Source of the DNA: Salicibibacter cibarius
GTDB lineage: Bacteria > Bacillota > Bacilli > Bacillales > Marinococcaceae
DNA: 64,000 bases
Direction: 5' to 3'
NCBI RefSeq assembly: GCF_016495725.1
Contig: NZ_CP054705.1
Span: forward strand, 1,674,001-1,738,000
The translations under genes were made by a program, and so were the position numbers. Every line of letters begins with the position of its first letter. Within the stretch, counting starts at the first letter, position 1. The notes under the pieces were generated by a model. That model was not told the DNA's origin, made no database searches, and was given only the letters and a program-made list of their open reading frames with translations. Of the stretch, positions 1 through 7,551 are shown in pieces.

Positions 1-37
1 TTTTTACCGATTTCGGCCAATCCGACCTCTGACCTCT

Positions 38-65
38 AAAAAAGACGCGGGTAGCGTCTTTTTTT
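38..65. terminator. Bidirectional Rho-independent terminator
   Basis: An 11-bp stem (38-48 with 54-65) closes a short loop. It is flanked by A-runs on one side and T-runs on the other, so it can end transcription on either strand. It lies immediately beyond the stop codon of the minus-strand membrane gene at 64-441, which it overlaps by two bases. Confidence 0.85.
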
Positions 66-441
66 ATCGAACGGAGCCGAAAAGCGAGACAGCGACCATT
101 CCTCCGAATGAAGCGCTAACAATCGCGGCCAGAAAAACGATAATCTGGTTCAGGCTTAGGTGAATGCCGTATCCAAGGTATTGCATGAAAGCCGCGGCGC
201 ATGCAAATAATAAACCTGCACTTAGCCCGACCAACCAGCCCTTAGATCGAGACCGTAACCCCGCTGCGAACCCGCCAATTAACGTGACGACAATTGTAAT
301 TCCGATCGTTATGCCCATCATCGACTGCTCAGTCACTGAACCGAAGCGTAAAAGCGTGGCAATAATTAAGCCGGCAAATAGCACGAGCGAAAGCATGGTA
401 ATGGCCGAAGTACCAAGCGCCCGCAAAAACCGTGCTTGCAT
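64..441 (-). CDS. yrzE: TIGR04086-family membrane protein (YrzE-like)
   Basis: A 125-residue integral membrane protein with four predicted membrane segments (about residues 10-30, 40-62, 67-88 and 98-120) and a basic stretch (RSRSKG) between the second and third. Length, four-helix layout and position next to a DUF421 gene and spoVB match B. subtilis YrzE (TIGR04086). The family has no established biochemical function. The ATG at 441 is preceded on the minus strand by an AAGGGGG ribosome-binding site. It is transcribed away from the DUF421 gene and ends in the terminator at 38-65. The family assignment rests on synteny and topology. Confidence 0.8.
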   Translation of the reverse strand: MQARFLRALGTSAITMLSLVLFAGLIIATLLRFGSVTEQSMMGITIGITIVVTLIGGFAAGLRSRSKGWLVGLSAGLLFACAAAFMQYLGYGIHLSLNQIIVFLAAIVSASFGGMVAVSLFGSVR

Positions 442-1143
442 AAGATGTCCCCCTTATTCACGTATTGCTATAGCTTATGATTGAAACAAGCATCTAGAAG
501 AGGGAATTGGATTTGTTTTGAGTAAAGCCAGGTGCATCGTTTCAATAAATAACGGGATGAGCTCCGTGGCAGTTTGGCCTCCACATTGTGGGAGAAGTCG
601 TGCAAAAAGGTCGAACGAACCTTTATCCAATCGGCCATATGTGCATTCGATCTGCTTTCGGCGATCGTTCAGATTTTAGATCGATAGAACGCGCCCCTCG
701 GTTTATTTTCAAAGGCCGCTCAAGTTTCAGACTGTTTGGGAACGTCACACGATTTATTGTGAACGGTTTTTAGAACTTCTGAAACACACCACTAGTTCGG
801 ACAAATGTGCTAAAGACTGGGTGAAAAATGTCCGAATGAGAGCAAAGTTCGGACATTCTTGCTACGCTGAGATTCAAAATTGTCCGAACCGTGATCTGCT
901 TCGGACAATTAAGCGCTGAGGTTTAGCAAAACTGTCCGAAGTGGCCCTGCCTCGATAAAGTTTTTATCGATTTGGGTCGCCATGAGCAATTCATGACACC
1001 TGAACGCATGTCATTTCTTCGCTTGCAGTCCCCATAAACCGTTCCAGCTCGCCGAGTGTGTTGTCAGCCACCGAAAAAAATCATGAAGCATGCACTTTCC
1101 CTCGCTGGGCATCCTAAGAAGAATAATTGAGGTGAAGTGAGCT
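442..1143. other. 700-bp divergent intergenic region carrying a 52-bp hairpin array
   Basis: No credible gene is seen here. The only strong structure is the TTCGGACA array at 796-951, described separately. The start of the DUF421 gene is preceded by a good ribosome-binding site (TTGAGGTGA, about 1128-1136). I see no clear sigma-A promoter. Confidence 0.6.
796..951. repeat. 52-bp-period hairpin array, TTCGGACA type (3 units)
   Basis: The octamer TTCGGACA begins at 796, 848 and 900. Its exact inverse TGTCCGAA begins at 829, 881 and 933. Each forward/inverse pair is 33 bp apart and each unit is exactly 52 bp, so the array is three hairpins of 41 nt with 25-nt loops separated by 11 nt. The bases between the octamers are hardly conserved, so the stems and the spacing are what is maintained. 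It lies between the divergent YrzE and DUF421 genes. Function unknown. Confidence 0.9.
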
Positions 1144-1797
1144 GTGGAAGAGTTATTTGCGCTTGCCTGGCGGACGCTTTTTTTCTATTTTTTTCTTTTA
1201 GCTGCGCTTCGTGTGATGGGAAAACGTGAAGTTGGAGAACTCACGATCCTTGATTTTATTGTTTCGATTATGATCGCTGAATTTGCGGCGATGGCCGTCC
1301 AGGAGCAATCACTTATCCAAGGCATGGTGCCGATTCTCATTTTGGCATGTATCCAGATTGGCCTCGCGTACGTGTCGCTGAAAAGCAATCGCCTTCGCGA
1401 TTTGTTAGACGGTGAACCGACAATAATCATTCAAAATGGAAAAATCGATGAAGAAGCGATGCGCACCCAGCGGTATAACTTTGACGATTTATTACAGCAT
1501 TTGCGCACGCAAGGCATCAGTAATTTTACCGACGTTGAATACGCTGTCTTGGAGCCGTCCGGGGATTTATCGGTGATAAAAAAAGAGCACGGGCACGACC
1601 CCAACGACATTGTTTATCCTTTGCCAATGATCATTGATGGCGATATACAACATGATCACCTGCGACAAATCGGCTTGGACGCCGGAGGGCTAATGGAAAA
1701 ATTGCAGGTGCGCGGGTATATCGATGTGAAAAAAATTGCCTTGTGTGTGTCAAAGAAAAACGGTGTCCTCATTGTTGATGAAAAAGACGAACGGTAA
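1144..1797 (+). CDS. yrbG: DUF421 (YetF/YrbG-type) membrane protein
   Basis: A 217-residue protein of the DUF421/YetF family: three hydrophobic segments in the first about 80 residues, then a soluble C-terminal domain (about 90-217) containing the family-typical RYNFDDLLQHLR segment and a GEPTIIIQNGKI strand. Members are inner-membrane proteins of unclear function, some sporulation-linked in Bacillus. The start is GTG at 1144 with a close AGGTGA ribosome-binding site. The gene is convergent with spoVB, 14 bp away, and I see no strong terminator between them. Synteny supports the yrbG symbol. Confidence 0.85.
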   Translation: MEELFALAWRTLFFYFFLLAALRVMGKREVGELTILDFIVSIMIAEFAAMAVQEQSLIQGMVPILILACIQIGLAYVSLKSNRLRDLLDGEPTIIIQNGKIDEEAMRTQRYNFDDLLQHLRTQGISNFTDVEYAVLEPSGDLSVIKKEHGHDPNDIVYPLPMIIDGDIQHDHLRQIGLDAGGLMEKLQVRGYIDVKKIALCVSKKNGVLIVDEKDER

Positions 1798-1811
1798 CCT
1801 TTGTAAAAAAA

Positions 1812-3365
1812 CTAACGAAAGAAAGATTGAACGATTGGGATTCGGCTGATATTCTTAATAGGGAGGAGTCGGAACAATATTAACCCAATCATGTAAAAGA
1901 CGACCGTAATCGTTAGGCTGATAACGGTTCCGATGAGCATGTCATCGGATGAAATAAACGTGCGGAATGAGTGGACGGCCACCCCCGCGGTCAATATGGT
2001 GACAAGTAGCGTGCCGGTCCAATCTTTAATTTTTAATGTGAACCCTATCGCTCTTGATACACTGATAAAATGGAGAAGCGTAACAACCATCAGGCTCGCG
2101 CAGATCGCGAGCGCCGCCCCCATGATGCCGAGTTCCGGACGAGAGGCCAAAAAGGCAATGGCAGTCATTTTAACACCTGCGCCGATGAGGCTGTTATACA
2201 TAGCCGCTTTTGCCAAATTTAACGCTTGCAACACGGATTGCAAGGGCATTTGAAAATAGAGAAAGATACAAAAGGGCGCGATCATTTTTAAGTATACAGC
2301 CGCTTGTGGCGCCTCATACATAAGTGATAAGATCGGGACGGCGAATACGTACAAAATAACAATGGAAATGCCGCCGGACAGCAGGGCAATTTTCGTCGTT
2401 TGTTGCAAGCGCTTTTGAATGGTGGCATGATCGCCTTTGCTATGAGCCTCGCTGATTGCCGGCACGAGCGAGACCGATAAACTTTGCGTAATAAAAGAAG
2501 GCAGAAAAAGCAGAGGGACGACAAATCCGACCAATTCCCCGTATTGGCTCGTAGCTGTAACGGTTGCCACTCCGGCAATCGCCAAACTTTGGGCAACGAG
2601 GATCGGTTCCAAAAATTGGGAAATTGATCCGACGAGCCTGCTTCCGGTTGTGGGAAGGGCGATCGTCATTAAGTCTTTTAATGTGTTCTTTCCCCCTTCC
2701 AAAGCGGAAAGGAAGTTTCTGCGGATTTGCATCGTTTTTTTATTCTTAAACACATATATCACGTAGAGCAAAGAGGCCAGCTCACCGGCAACAACCGATA
2801 TCATCGCGCCTGCGGCGGCGTACTCTACCCCCAATGGCAAAAAGATGCTCGTACAAAAGGCGACGAGGGCGATGCGGATGACTTGCTCGATCACTTGGGA
2901 AAAAGCGATCGGGCGCATGTTTTGCATTCCTTGAAAGTAGCCCCTTAATACAGCGGAGAGGGCAACAATCGGGACGATCGGGATAATGGCAAGCAGCGGA
3001 TAAAGCGCGCGGGTATCCGTTAACAGAATACTCGCCAGTAATGGCGCGAGCGCGAGCATGGCGGTCGTTAAAACAGCACTTAATGTGCCGGTAACAATAA
3101 GGGAAATAACGAGTATTCTTTTTTTCCGTTCGTGTTCGCCGTGCGCTTCGGCTTCCGCAATTAATTTGGAAATGGCAACCGGGAGGCCGAGCTGGGTGAG
3201 CGTAATAATAAGCAAAAGACTGGGGACGGCCATCATATAGAGCCCCATGCCCTCTGAGCCCATCACCCGGGCCATGACAATTTTATTGATAAACCCGAGG
3301 ATACGGGTGATTAAACCTGCGATAATAAGAATGAAAGCACCTGCGAAAAACGTTTGCCTTGTCAT
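1812..3365 (-). CDS. spoVB: Stage V sporulation protein B, lipid flippase family
   Basis: A 517-residue polytopic protein with about 14 hydrophobic segments and the N-terminal pattern of the MVF/polysaccharide-flippase branch of the MOP superfamily (FINKIVMARVMGSEGMG at about 25-41). SpoVB is needed for spore cortex formation in B. subtilis and is thought to flip a lipid-linked peptidoglycan precursor across the outer forespore membrane. The start ATG at 3365 has an AGGAAGGGG ribosome-binding site. Family length (about 518 aa) fits. The neighbours (DUF421 gene and comN) match B. subtilis order. Confidence 0.9.
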   Translation of the reverse strand: MTRQTFFAGAFILIIAGLITRILGFINKIVMARVMGSEGMGLYMMAVPSLLLIITLTQLGLPVAISKLIAEAEAHGEHERKKRILVISLIVTGTLSAVLTTAMLALAPLLASILLTDTRALYPLLAIIPIVPIVALSAVLRGYFQGMQNMRPIAFSQVIEQVIRIALVAFCTSIFLPLGVEYAAAGAMISVVAGELASLLYVIYVFKNKKTMQIRRNFLSALEGGKNTLKDLMTIALPTTGSRLVGSISQFLEPILVAQSLAIAGVATVTATSQYGELVGFVVPLLFLPSFITQSLSVSLVPAISEAHSKGDHATIQKRLQQTTKIALLSGGISIVILYVFAVPILSLMYEAPQAAVYLKMIAPFCIFLYFQMPLQSVLQALNLAKAAMYNSLIGAGVKMTAIAFLASRPELGIMGAALAICASLMVVTLLHFISVSRAIGFTLKIKDWTGTLLVTILTAGVAVHSFRTFISSDDMLIGTVISLTITVVFYMIGLILFRLLPIKNISRIPIVQSFFR

Positions 3366-3474
3366 ATTCGTGCCCCTTCCTCATGGCTGGCGAAATCCCG
3401 GGGATTGTCCGCCACTACATATCTATGCAAAGAGAAGGGCCAAGCATGACAAGCAATGGGATAAAGTGAAACTT

Positions 3475-3503
3475 CCATCAGAGGGTGGGTTTCCCTCTGA
3501 TGG
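3475..3503. repeat. Perfect 11-bp hairpin upstream of comN
   Basis: CCATCAGAGGG (3475-3485) pairs perfectly with CCCTCTGATGG (3493-3503) around a 7-nt loop. No T-run follows on either strand, so it is not an ordinary terminator. It is directly followed by the longer imperfect hairpin at 3520-3585. Confidence 0.75.
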
Positions 3504-3519
3504 TTAGTTGAACGAATCG

Positions 3520-3585
3520 GGGTGTTAGTCGCCCGTTAACTGCCGCTTACGGGGTTGAAACGGGAGTTTTACGGGCGCTTACCAC
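3520..3585. repeat. Long imperfect hairpin just before the comN ribosome-binding site
   Basis: An outer stem pairs CGCCCGT (3530-3536) with ACGGGCG (3571-3577), extended by GGTG..AG with CTTACC. An inner stem pairs AACTGCCG (3538-3545) with CGGGAGTT (3561-3568). It ends about 20 bp before the comN start. It could be a 5'-leader RNA structure or a small dispersed palindromic element. The sequence alone does not decide. Confidence 0.55.
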
Positions 3586-3606
3586 CGGGAAAAGCGAGGG
3601 GAAACC

Positions 3607-3921
3607 ATGGCAAATGTCCAACAGTTTGAAGTATGGAAAACGGATGTAAGGCCAATACTTGAATTAAAAAAGGATGAATTTCACCTTCTCGGCCATGACA
3701 AAGCTTCAGAAGAAGATGTCTGGAGGTTGGGGATTGAGAAACTACGTAAAGAATCGGAATATACGCCTTTTTATCGATTTGTAAACGTCTTGATGCGTTT
3801 GACCGTCACGGATTACATGAATGAGAAGACGATCAATGCCTATAAAGGGACGGAAGGTTGGACGAAAGATACTGATGACGAGCTGGAAGGGGTCCTCGAC
3901 GAGGTTCTCGGCAACGAATAA
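3607..3921 (+). CDS. comN: Post-transcriptional regulator ComN
   Basis: A 104-residue cytosolic protein that matches the small ComN/YrzD family (Post_transc_reg): an early WKTDVRPILELKKDEF region, then RFVNVLMRLTVTDYMNEKTI, then an acidic tail. In B. subtilis ComN acts post-transcriptionally on comE competence mRNA and sits with DivIVA at division sites. The ATG follows a GCGAGGGGAAACC ribosome-binding site. It lies 66 bp upstream of secD, as yrzD lies next to secDF in B. subtilis. Two hairpins precede it. Whether it is competence-related in this organism is unknown. Confidence 0.85.
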   Translation: MANVQQFEVWKTDVRPILELKKDEFHLLGHDKASEEDVWRLGIEKLRKESEYTPFYRFVNVLMRLTVTDYMNEKTINAYKGTEGWTKDTDDELEGVLDEVLGNE

Positions 3922-3987
3922 CTACCCGCTCCCGTTAGGGAGCTTTCCATCGTTGCGACTGGCGCGGCGATTGAGGAGGGACAATGT

Positions 3988-5292
3988 ATGGGAAAAAAAT
4001 GGGGAAGAATCGGGGCATTTTTCGCCATTGTCATCGCGATCGGCATATTAATCTCGCAGACGGCATTTGATGTCGCCCGCAATACAAATCTCGGCCTTGA
4101 TTTGCAAGGGGGATTTGAAGTTTTGTACGAACTCCAACCGGATGGGGAACGAGAATTAACCGAGGAAGACATCCAGGCAACCGCTTCGGCATTGAACGAA
4201 CGGGTGGACGTGCTGGGCGTTTCGGAACCTTCCATTACCGTTGAAGGAGACGATCGCATACGTGTGCAGCTTCCGGGGATCGAAGACCAGGAAGAGGCCC
4301 GTGAGCTTTTGTCCACAGGAGCGGAACTATCCTTTCGCGATGTCGATGATGAGTTAATGCTAACCGGGGAAGATCTACAGCAGGGTGGGGCGAGCACCGG
4401 GTTTGATGAAGCAAATCAACCGATTGTGCAAGTGACGTTGGAAGACGGTGAATTGTTTGGAGAAATTACCACTGAATTAAGCCAACGGCCGGAACCGGAA
4501 AATTTACTCGTTATTTGGCTCGACTATGACGAAGATGAACACTCTTTCTATGAAGAAGCTAATGAGCCGGATCCGGCCTTCATTTCGGCGCCTAGGGTAA
4601 GCGAACCGCTTCCTACGGACACGGTTTCCATTGAAGGCATGGAGTCCCTTGAGGAAGCTGAATTTTTGGCGGAGATGCTTAATGCCGGTTCGCTGCCTGT
4701 TCAAATCGAGGAAATATACTCCAACACGGTCGGGGCATCCCTAGGGGAACAAGCATTGGAGCAAACATTGTTTGCAGGAATGGTCGGTGTGGCCCTCATT
4801 CTTTTGTACATGATGGCTTATTACCGTTTTATGGGCGTGATCGCGTCGCTCACACTGATGGTCTATATTTATCTGGTGATGATTCTCTTTAACTCTATTC
4901 AAGGCGTACTGACATTACCGGGTATTGCCGCTTTAATTCTCGGGGTCGGAATGGCGGTGGATGCCAATATTTTAACATATGAGCGCATTAAAGAAGAGTT
5001 AAAAGATGGAAGGTCCATGAGATCCGCGTTTAAATTGGGAAGCAGGCGTGCCCTCGGAACCATCATCGATGCCAATATAACAACGATCATCGCTGCTGCC
5101 GTTTTGTTTTATTTCGGCACGAGCGCGGTACAAGGATTTGCCGTCATGCTCATCGTCAGCATTTTGACAAGTTTTATTACCGCGGTATATGGCACACGGC
5201 TCTTGCTGGGGCTATGGATTAACAGTCGAACGTTAAATCGAAAATATTGGCTGTTTGGCGTAAAGGAGCGTGATGTTCGCCGTGGACTTTAA
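3988..5292 (+). CDS. secD: Protein translocase subunit SecD
   Basis: A 434-residue SecD: one N-terminal membrane helix (8-25), the NLGLDLQGGFEVLYE motif (31-45), a large extracytoplasmic P1 domain, then five membrane helices from about residue 265 with the conserved GMAVDANILTYERIKEE segment. SecD works with SecF on the SecYEG channel, using the ion gradient to pull exported proteins to the outside. The extracytoplasmic part is very acidic, as in halophiles. The start uses a GAGGAGGG ribosome-binding site at 3974-3981. An out-of-frame ATG at 3984 is ignored. It overlaps secF. Confidence 0.95.
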   Translation: MGKKWGRIGAFFAIVIAIGILISQTAFDVARNTNLGLDLQGGFEVLYELQPDGERELTEEDIQATASALNERVDVLGVSEPSITVEGDDRIRVQLPGIEDQEEARELLSTGAELSFRDVDDELMLTGEDLQQGGASTGFDEANQPIVQVTLEDGELFGEITTELSQRPEPENLLVIWLDYDEDEHSFYEEANEPDPAFISAPRVSEPLPTDTVSIEGMESLEEAEFLAEMLNAGSLPVQIEEIYSNTVGASLGEQALEQTLFAGMVGVALILLYMMAYYRFMGVIASLTLMVYIYLVMILFNSIQGVLTLPGIAALILGVGMAVDANILTYERIKEELKDGRSMRSAFKLGSRRALGTIIDANITTIIAAAVLFYFGTSAVQGFAVMLIVSILTSFITAVYGTRLLLGLWINSRTLNRKYWLFGVKERDVRRGL

Positions 5293-6226
5293 TTTGGCCG
5301 ATAAAAATGTCGATTTGATTAAACACCGAAAAACGTATTTTCTTTTTACGATTGCGATCGTGCTTGCCGGGGCTATTTTGCTGTCAACACTCGGCCTTAA
5401 TTTAGGCATCGATTTTGAAAGCGGCACGCGCGTCGATCTCGTATCAGAAGAGCCGTTAACGGAAGAGGAAATCGAAAATGAGATCGCCGCTGTCGGATTG
5501 ACAGCGGACGATATTACGCTTGCCGGAGAAAACAATGAACAAGCTTCCGTCCAATTTATCGGCGACCTTGATCAAGAGGAAGCACTCGAATTACAAGGAC
5601 ACTTTGAAGAAGCATTCGGACATGAACCGAATATGAGCACCGTTTCCCCCCAAATTGGACGAGAACTCGCCATTAATGCGCTGATTGCTACTGGATTGGC
5701 TTCGCTCGGAATCGTTATTTACGTCGCGATCCGTTTTGAATTTTTATATGGACTTGCGGCGATCACCGCGCTCCTTTATGATGCATTTTTCGTCGTTTCC
5801 GCTTTCAGTTTGTTGCAGTTGGAAATTAATATCCCTTTTATTGCAGCGGTGCTCACCGTGATCGGTTACTCGATTAATGATACGATTGTAACCTTCGACC
5901 GTATAAGGGAAAACGTTCGGAAGGAAGAGCAGGAAAAGGATATCGAGGATTTTGACCACTTGGCCGGAATTGTAAACAAAAGTTTATTGCAAACGCTCAC
6001 CCGTTCGATTAACACAGTTTTAACGGTGTTGTTTGCCGCGGTGGCCATCTGGCTCTTGGGGAGTGAGGCGATCACTTCATTTGCCTTCGCAATTGTGATC
6101 GGACTCGTTGCCGGTACGTACTCCTCTCTTTTTCTGGCCGCACAACTGTGGCTCGTATGGAAAAATAAACATATGCAAAAACAAAGGGAGAAACCGGCAA
6201 AGGAAATGGAAGGAAGCGAGTCTTAA
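5270..6226 (+). CDS. secF: Protein translocase subunit SecF
   Basis: A 318-residue SecF with an N-terminal helix, the LGLNLGIDFESGTRVDL motif near residue 45, a small extracytoplasmic domain and five C-terminal helices including VIGYSINDTIVTFDRIREN. It is the partner of SecD. The reading frame overlaps secD by 23 bp, so translation is probably coupled. The start is GTG 5270 or ATG 5273, both just after AAAGGAG. In B. subtilis SecD and SecF are one fused protein. Here they are separate polypeptides. Confidence 0.95.
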   Translation: MMFAVDFNLADKNVDLIKHRKTYFLFTIAIVLAGAILLSTLGLNLGIDFESGTRVDLVSEEPLTEEEIENEIAAVGLTADDITLAGENNEQASVQFIGDLDQEEALELQGHFEEAFGHEPNMSTVSPQIGRELAINALIATGLASLGIVIYVAIRFEFLYGLAAITALLYDAFFVVSAFSLLQLEINIPFIAAVLTVIGYSINDTIVTFDRIRENVRKEEQEKDIEDFDHLAGIVNKSLLQTLTRSINTVLTVLFAAVAIWLLGSEAITSFAFAIVIGLVAGTYSSLFLAAQLWLVWKNKHMQKQREKPAKEMEGSES

Positions 6227-6255
6227 AAGAGCATGGATCCAGACAGGTCGTGATT

Positions 6256-7155
6256 ATGATGGCAGACTTTGATGAGATACGATATAGACGAGTAAAACAT
6301 GCCGCTTGGATAGGCATCATTATTAATATTGGCCTTGCCATCGTCAAGGGCATCTTCGGTGTGTTGGCTAACAGTCGGGCATTGATCGCCGATGCTGCCC
6401 ACTCGGCCGCTGATGTCGTCACATCTTTTGCCGTTTTGATCGGCATTCGGGCTGCGGAACTCCCGCCTGACGAAGATCATCCTTATGGGCACGGGAAAGC
6501 GGAGTCCATTACCGCCATCATTGTGAGTGTGCTATTGTTCCTCGTCGGTTTGGAAATTGCCCTGAGCACGCTTGGGGAAATGAGAGGGGGGAGCGAGGCT
6601 CCGGGGACCATCGCCCTATATGTCATCATTGTCTCTATCATCATCAAAGAAGCGTTGTTTCGTGTCAAAGTGCGCATTGGCAAAAAGTATAACAGTGAAG
6701 CGATTATTACCGATGCCTGGCATCACCGTTCGGACGCCATTTCATCGATCGCTGCCCTTGCCGGGGTAGGCGCTTCCATTCTCGGTTCAAATTTAGATAT
6801 TTACTGGCTTCTATACGGGGATTTGGTCGCGGGAGTGTTCGTTGCCGGCCTTGTCATGATCATGGCTTGGAAATTGGGCAGAGAAGCCATTCATAACGCT
6901 CTCGATCATGTTTGGCATGATGAAGATACGGCAGATTTGAAACACAAGGTGCTCGGGATTGACGGGGTACTCGGAATTGATGAGTTTCACGCTCGTCAGC
7001 ATGGACATTATGTGATCATTGATATTAAAATAGCCGTAGATCCGGAAATTAGCGTCCGTGCCGGTCATGACATCGCTACGGATGTAAAGGGTTTATTAAT
7101 GGAAGAAGAGAATGTACGAAATGTACTTGTTCATGTGAACCCTTACGAGGACTAA
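6256..7155 (+). CDS. Cation diffusion facilitator (divalent metal exporter)
   Basis: A CDF-family antiporter of about 299 residues with six membrane helices. Metal-site motifs are visible: DAAHSAADV in helix 2 (the DxxxD pair) and HHRSDAISS in helix 5. An HPYGHGKAE loop follows helix 2, and the C-terminal cytosolic dimerisation domain is HARQHGHYVIIDIKI. Such proteins export Zn, Co, Fe or Mn in exchange for protons. The exact metal cannot be read from sequence. Several starts are possible (GTG 6250, ATG 6256, ATG 6259). AGGT at 6245-6248 favours 6256. It lies 29 bp after secF, probably in the same operon. Confidence 0.88.
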   Translation: MMADFDEIRYRRVKHAAWIGIIINIGLAIVKGIFGVLANSRALIADAAHSAADVVTSFAVLIGIRAAELPPDEDHPYGHGKAESITAIIVSVLLFLVGLEIALSTLGEMRGGSEAPGTIALYVIIVSIIIKEALFRVKVRIGKKYNSEAIITDAWHHRSDAISSIAALAGVGASILGSNLDIYWLLYGDLVAGVFVAGLVMIMAWKLGREAIHNALDHVWHDEDTADLKHKVLGIDGVLGIDEFHARQHGHYVIIDIKIAVDPEISVRAGHDIATDVKGLLMEEENVRNVLVHVNPYED

Positions 7156-7175
7156 TAATGGGGAGGGAAAAAGAA

Positions 7176-7490
7176 ATGAGAGGGCAGTGGACACTCATCA
7201 TGGGGCTGATTGCCGCATTGTTGATTTCGATCTTTGCAGTGATCAATGTAGAAAGTGTAACGGTCAACTTTCTTTTCGGAACAACGCAAATTCCTTTAAT
7301 TCTTATCATCCTCGGTTCTGTACTCATGGGAGGGCTAGCCGTTGGCGGCGTAGGGATGCTGAAAGTGTATCGCCTGCAACAAGAAGTACGGCGTTTAAAA
7401 AGGGACAACGCGGAAGGCCGTCAGGCAAACGAACATCCGGAACCGGAACAAGATAGCAAGAATAGGGATAAGCGTAGTCCCAAAGAGTGA
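7176..7490 (+). CDS. LapA-domain (DUF1049) membrane protein, YrvD-like
   Basis: About 104 residues: two membrane helices (about 8-28 and 38-62) separated by the FLFGTTQIPLILIILGS region, then a charged coiled-coil tail (LQQEVRRLKRDN). This is the layout of the lipopolysaccharide assembly protein A domain. B. subtilis has a similar protein (YrvD) next to recJ. Function in Gram-positives is unknown. An upstream in-frame ATG at 7158 exists, but the GGGGAGGG ribosome-binding site at 7160-7167 lies between the two, so 7176 is the better start. Confidence 0.8.
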   Translation: MRGQWTLIMGLIAALLISIFAVINVESVTVNFLFGTTQIPLILIILGSVLMGGLAVGGVGMLKVYRLQQEVRRLKRDNAEGRQANEHPEPEQDSKNRDKRSPKE

Positions 7491-7518
7491 TTGTGTTCTA
7501 CCGCCGGTTCTGTATAAT
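7491..7518 (+). promoter_or_regulatory. Sigma-A promoter for recJ
   Basis: TTGTGT (7491-7496), a 16-bp spacer and a perfect TATAAT (7513-7518) lie 34 bp before the recJ start and begin right at the end of the preceding gene. This gives recJ-apt its own promoter. Confidence 0.75.
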
Positions 7519-7551
7519 AGAGAACGGTAAGGGGAGGAGTACTGGATAGAA

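Noticed and set aside
588-773. 61-codon plus-strand open frame upstream of the DUF421 gene
   Set aside because: No ribosome-binding site, odd composition and no recognisable family; it lies in a repeat-bearing intergenic region.
2288-2948. Several 60-100 codon frames within spoVB
   Set aside because: Shadows of a well-supported gene in other frames.
7158-7175. Upstream ATG for the LapA-like gene
   Set aside because: The ribosome-binding site lies after this ATG and 9 bp before ATG 7176.
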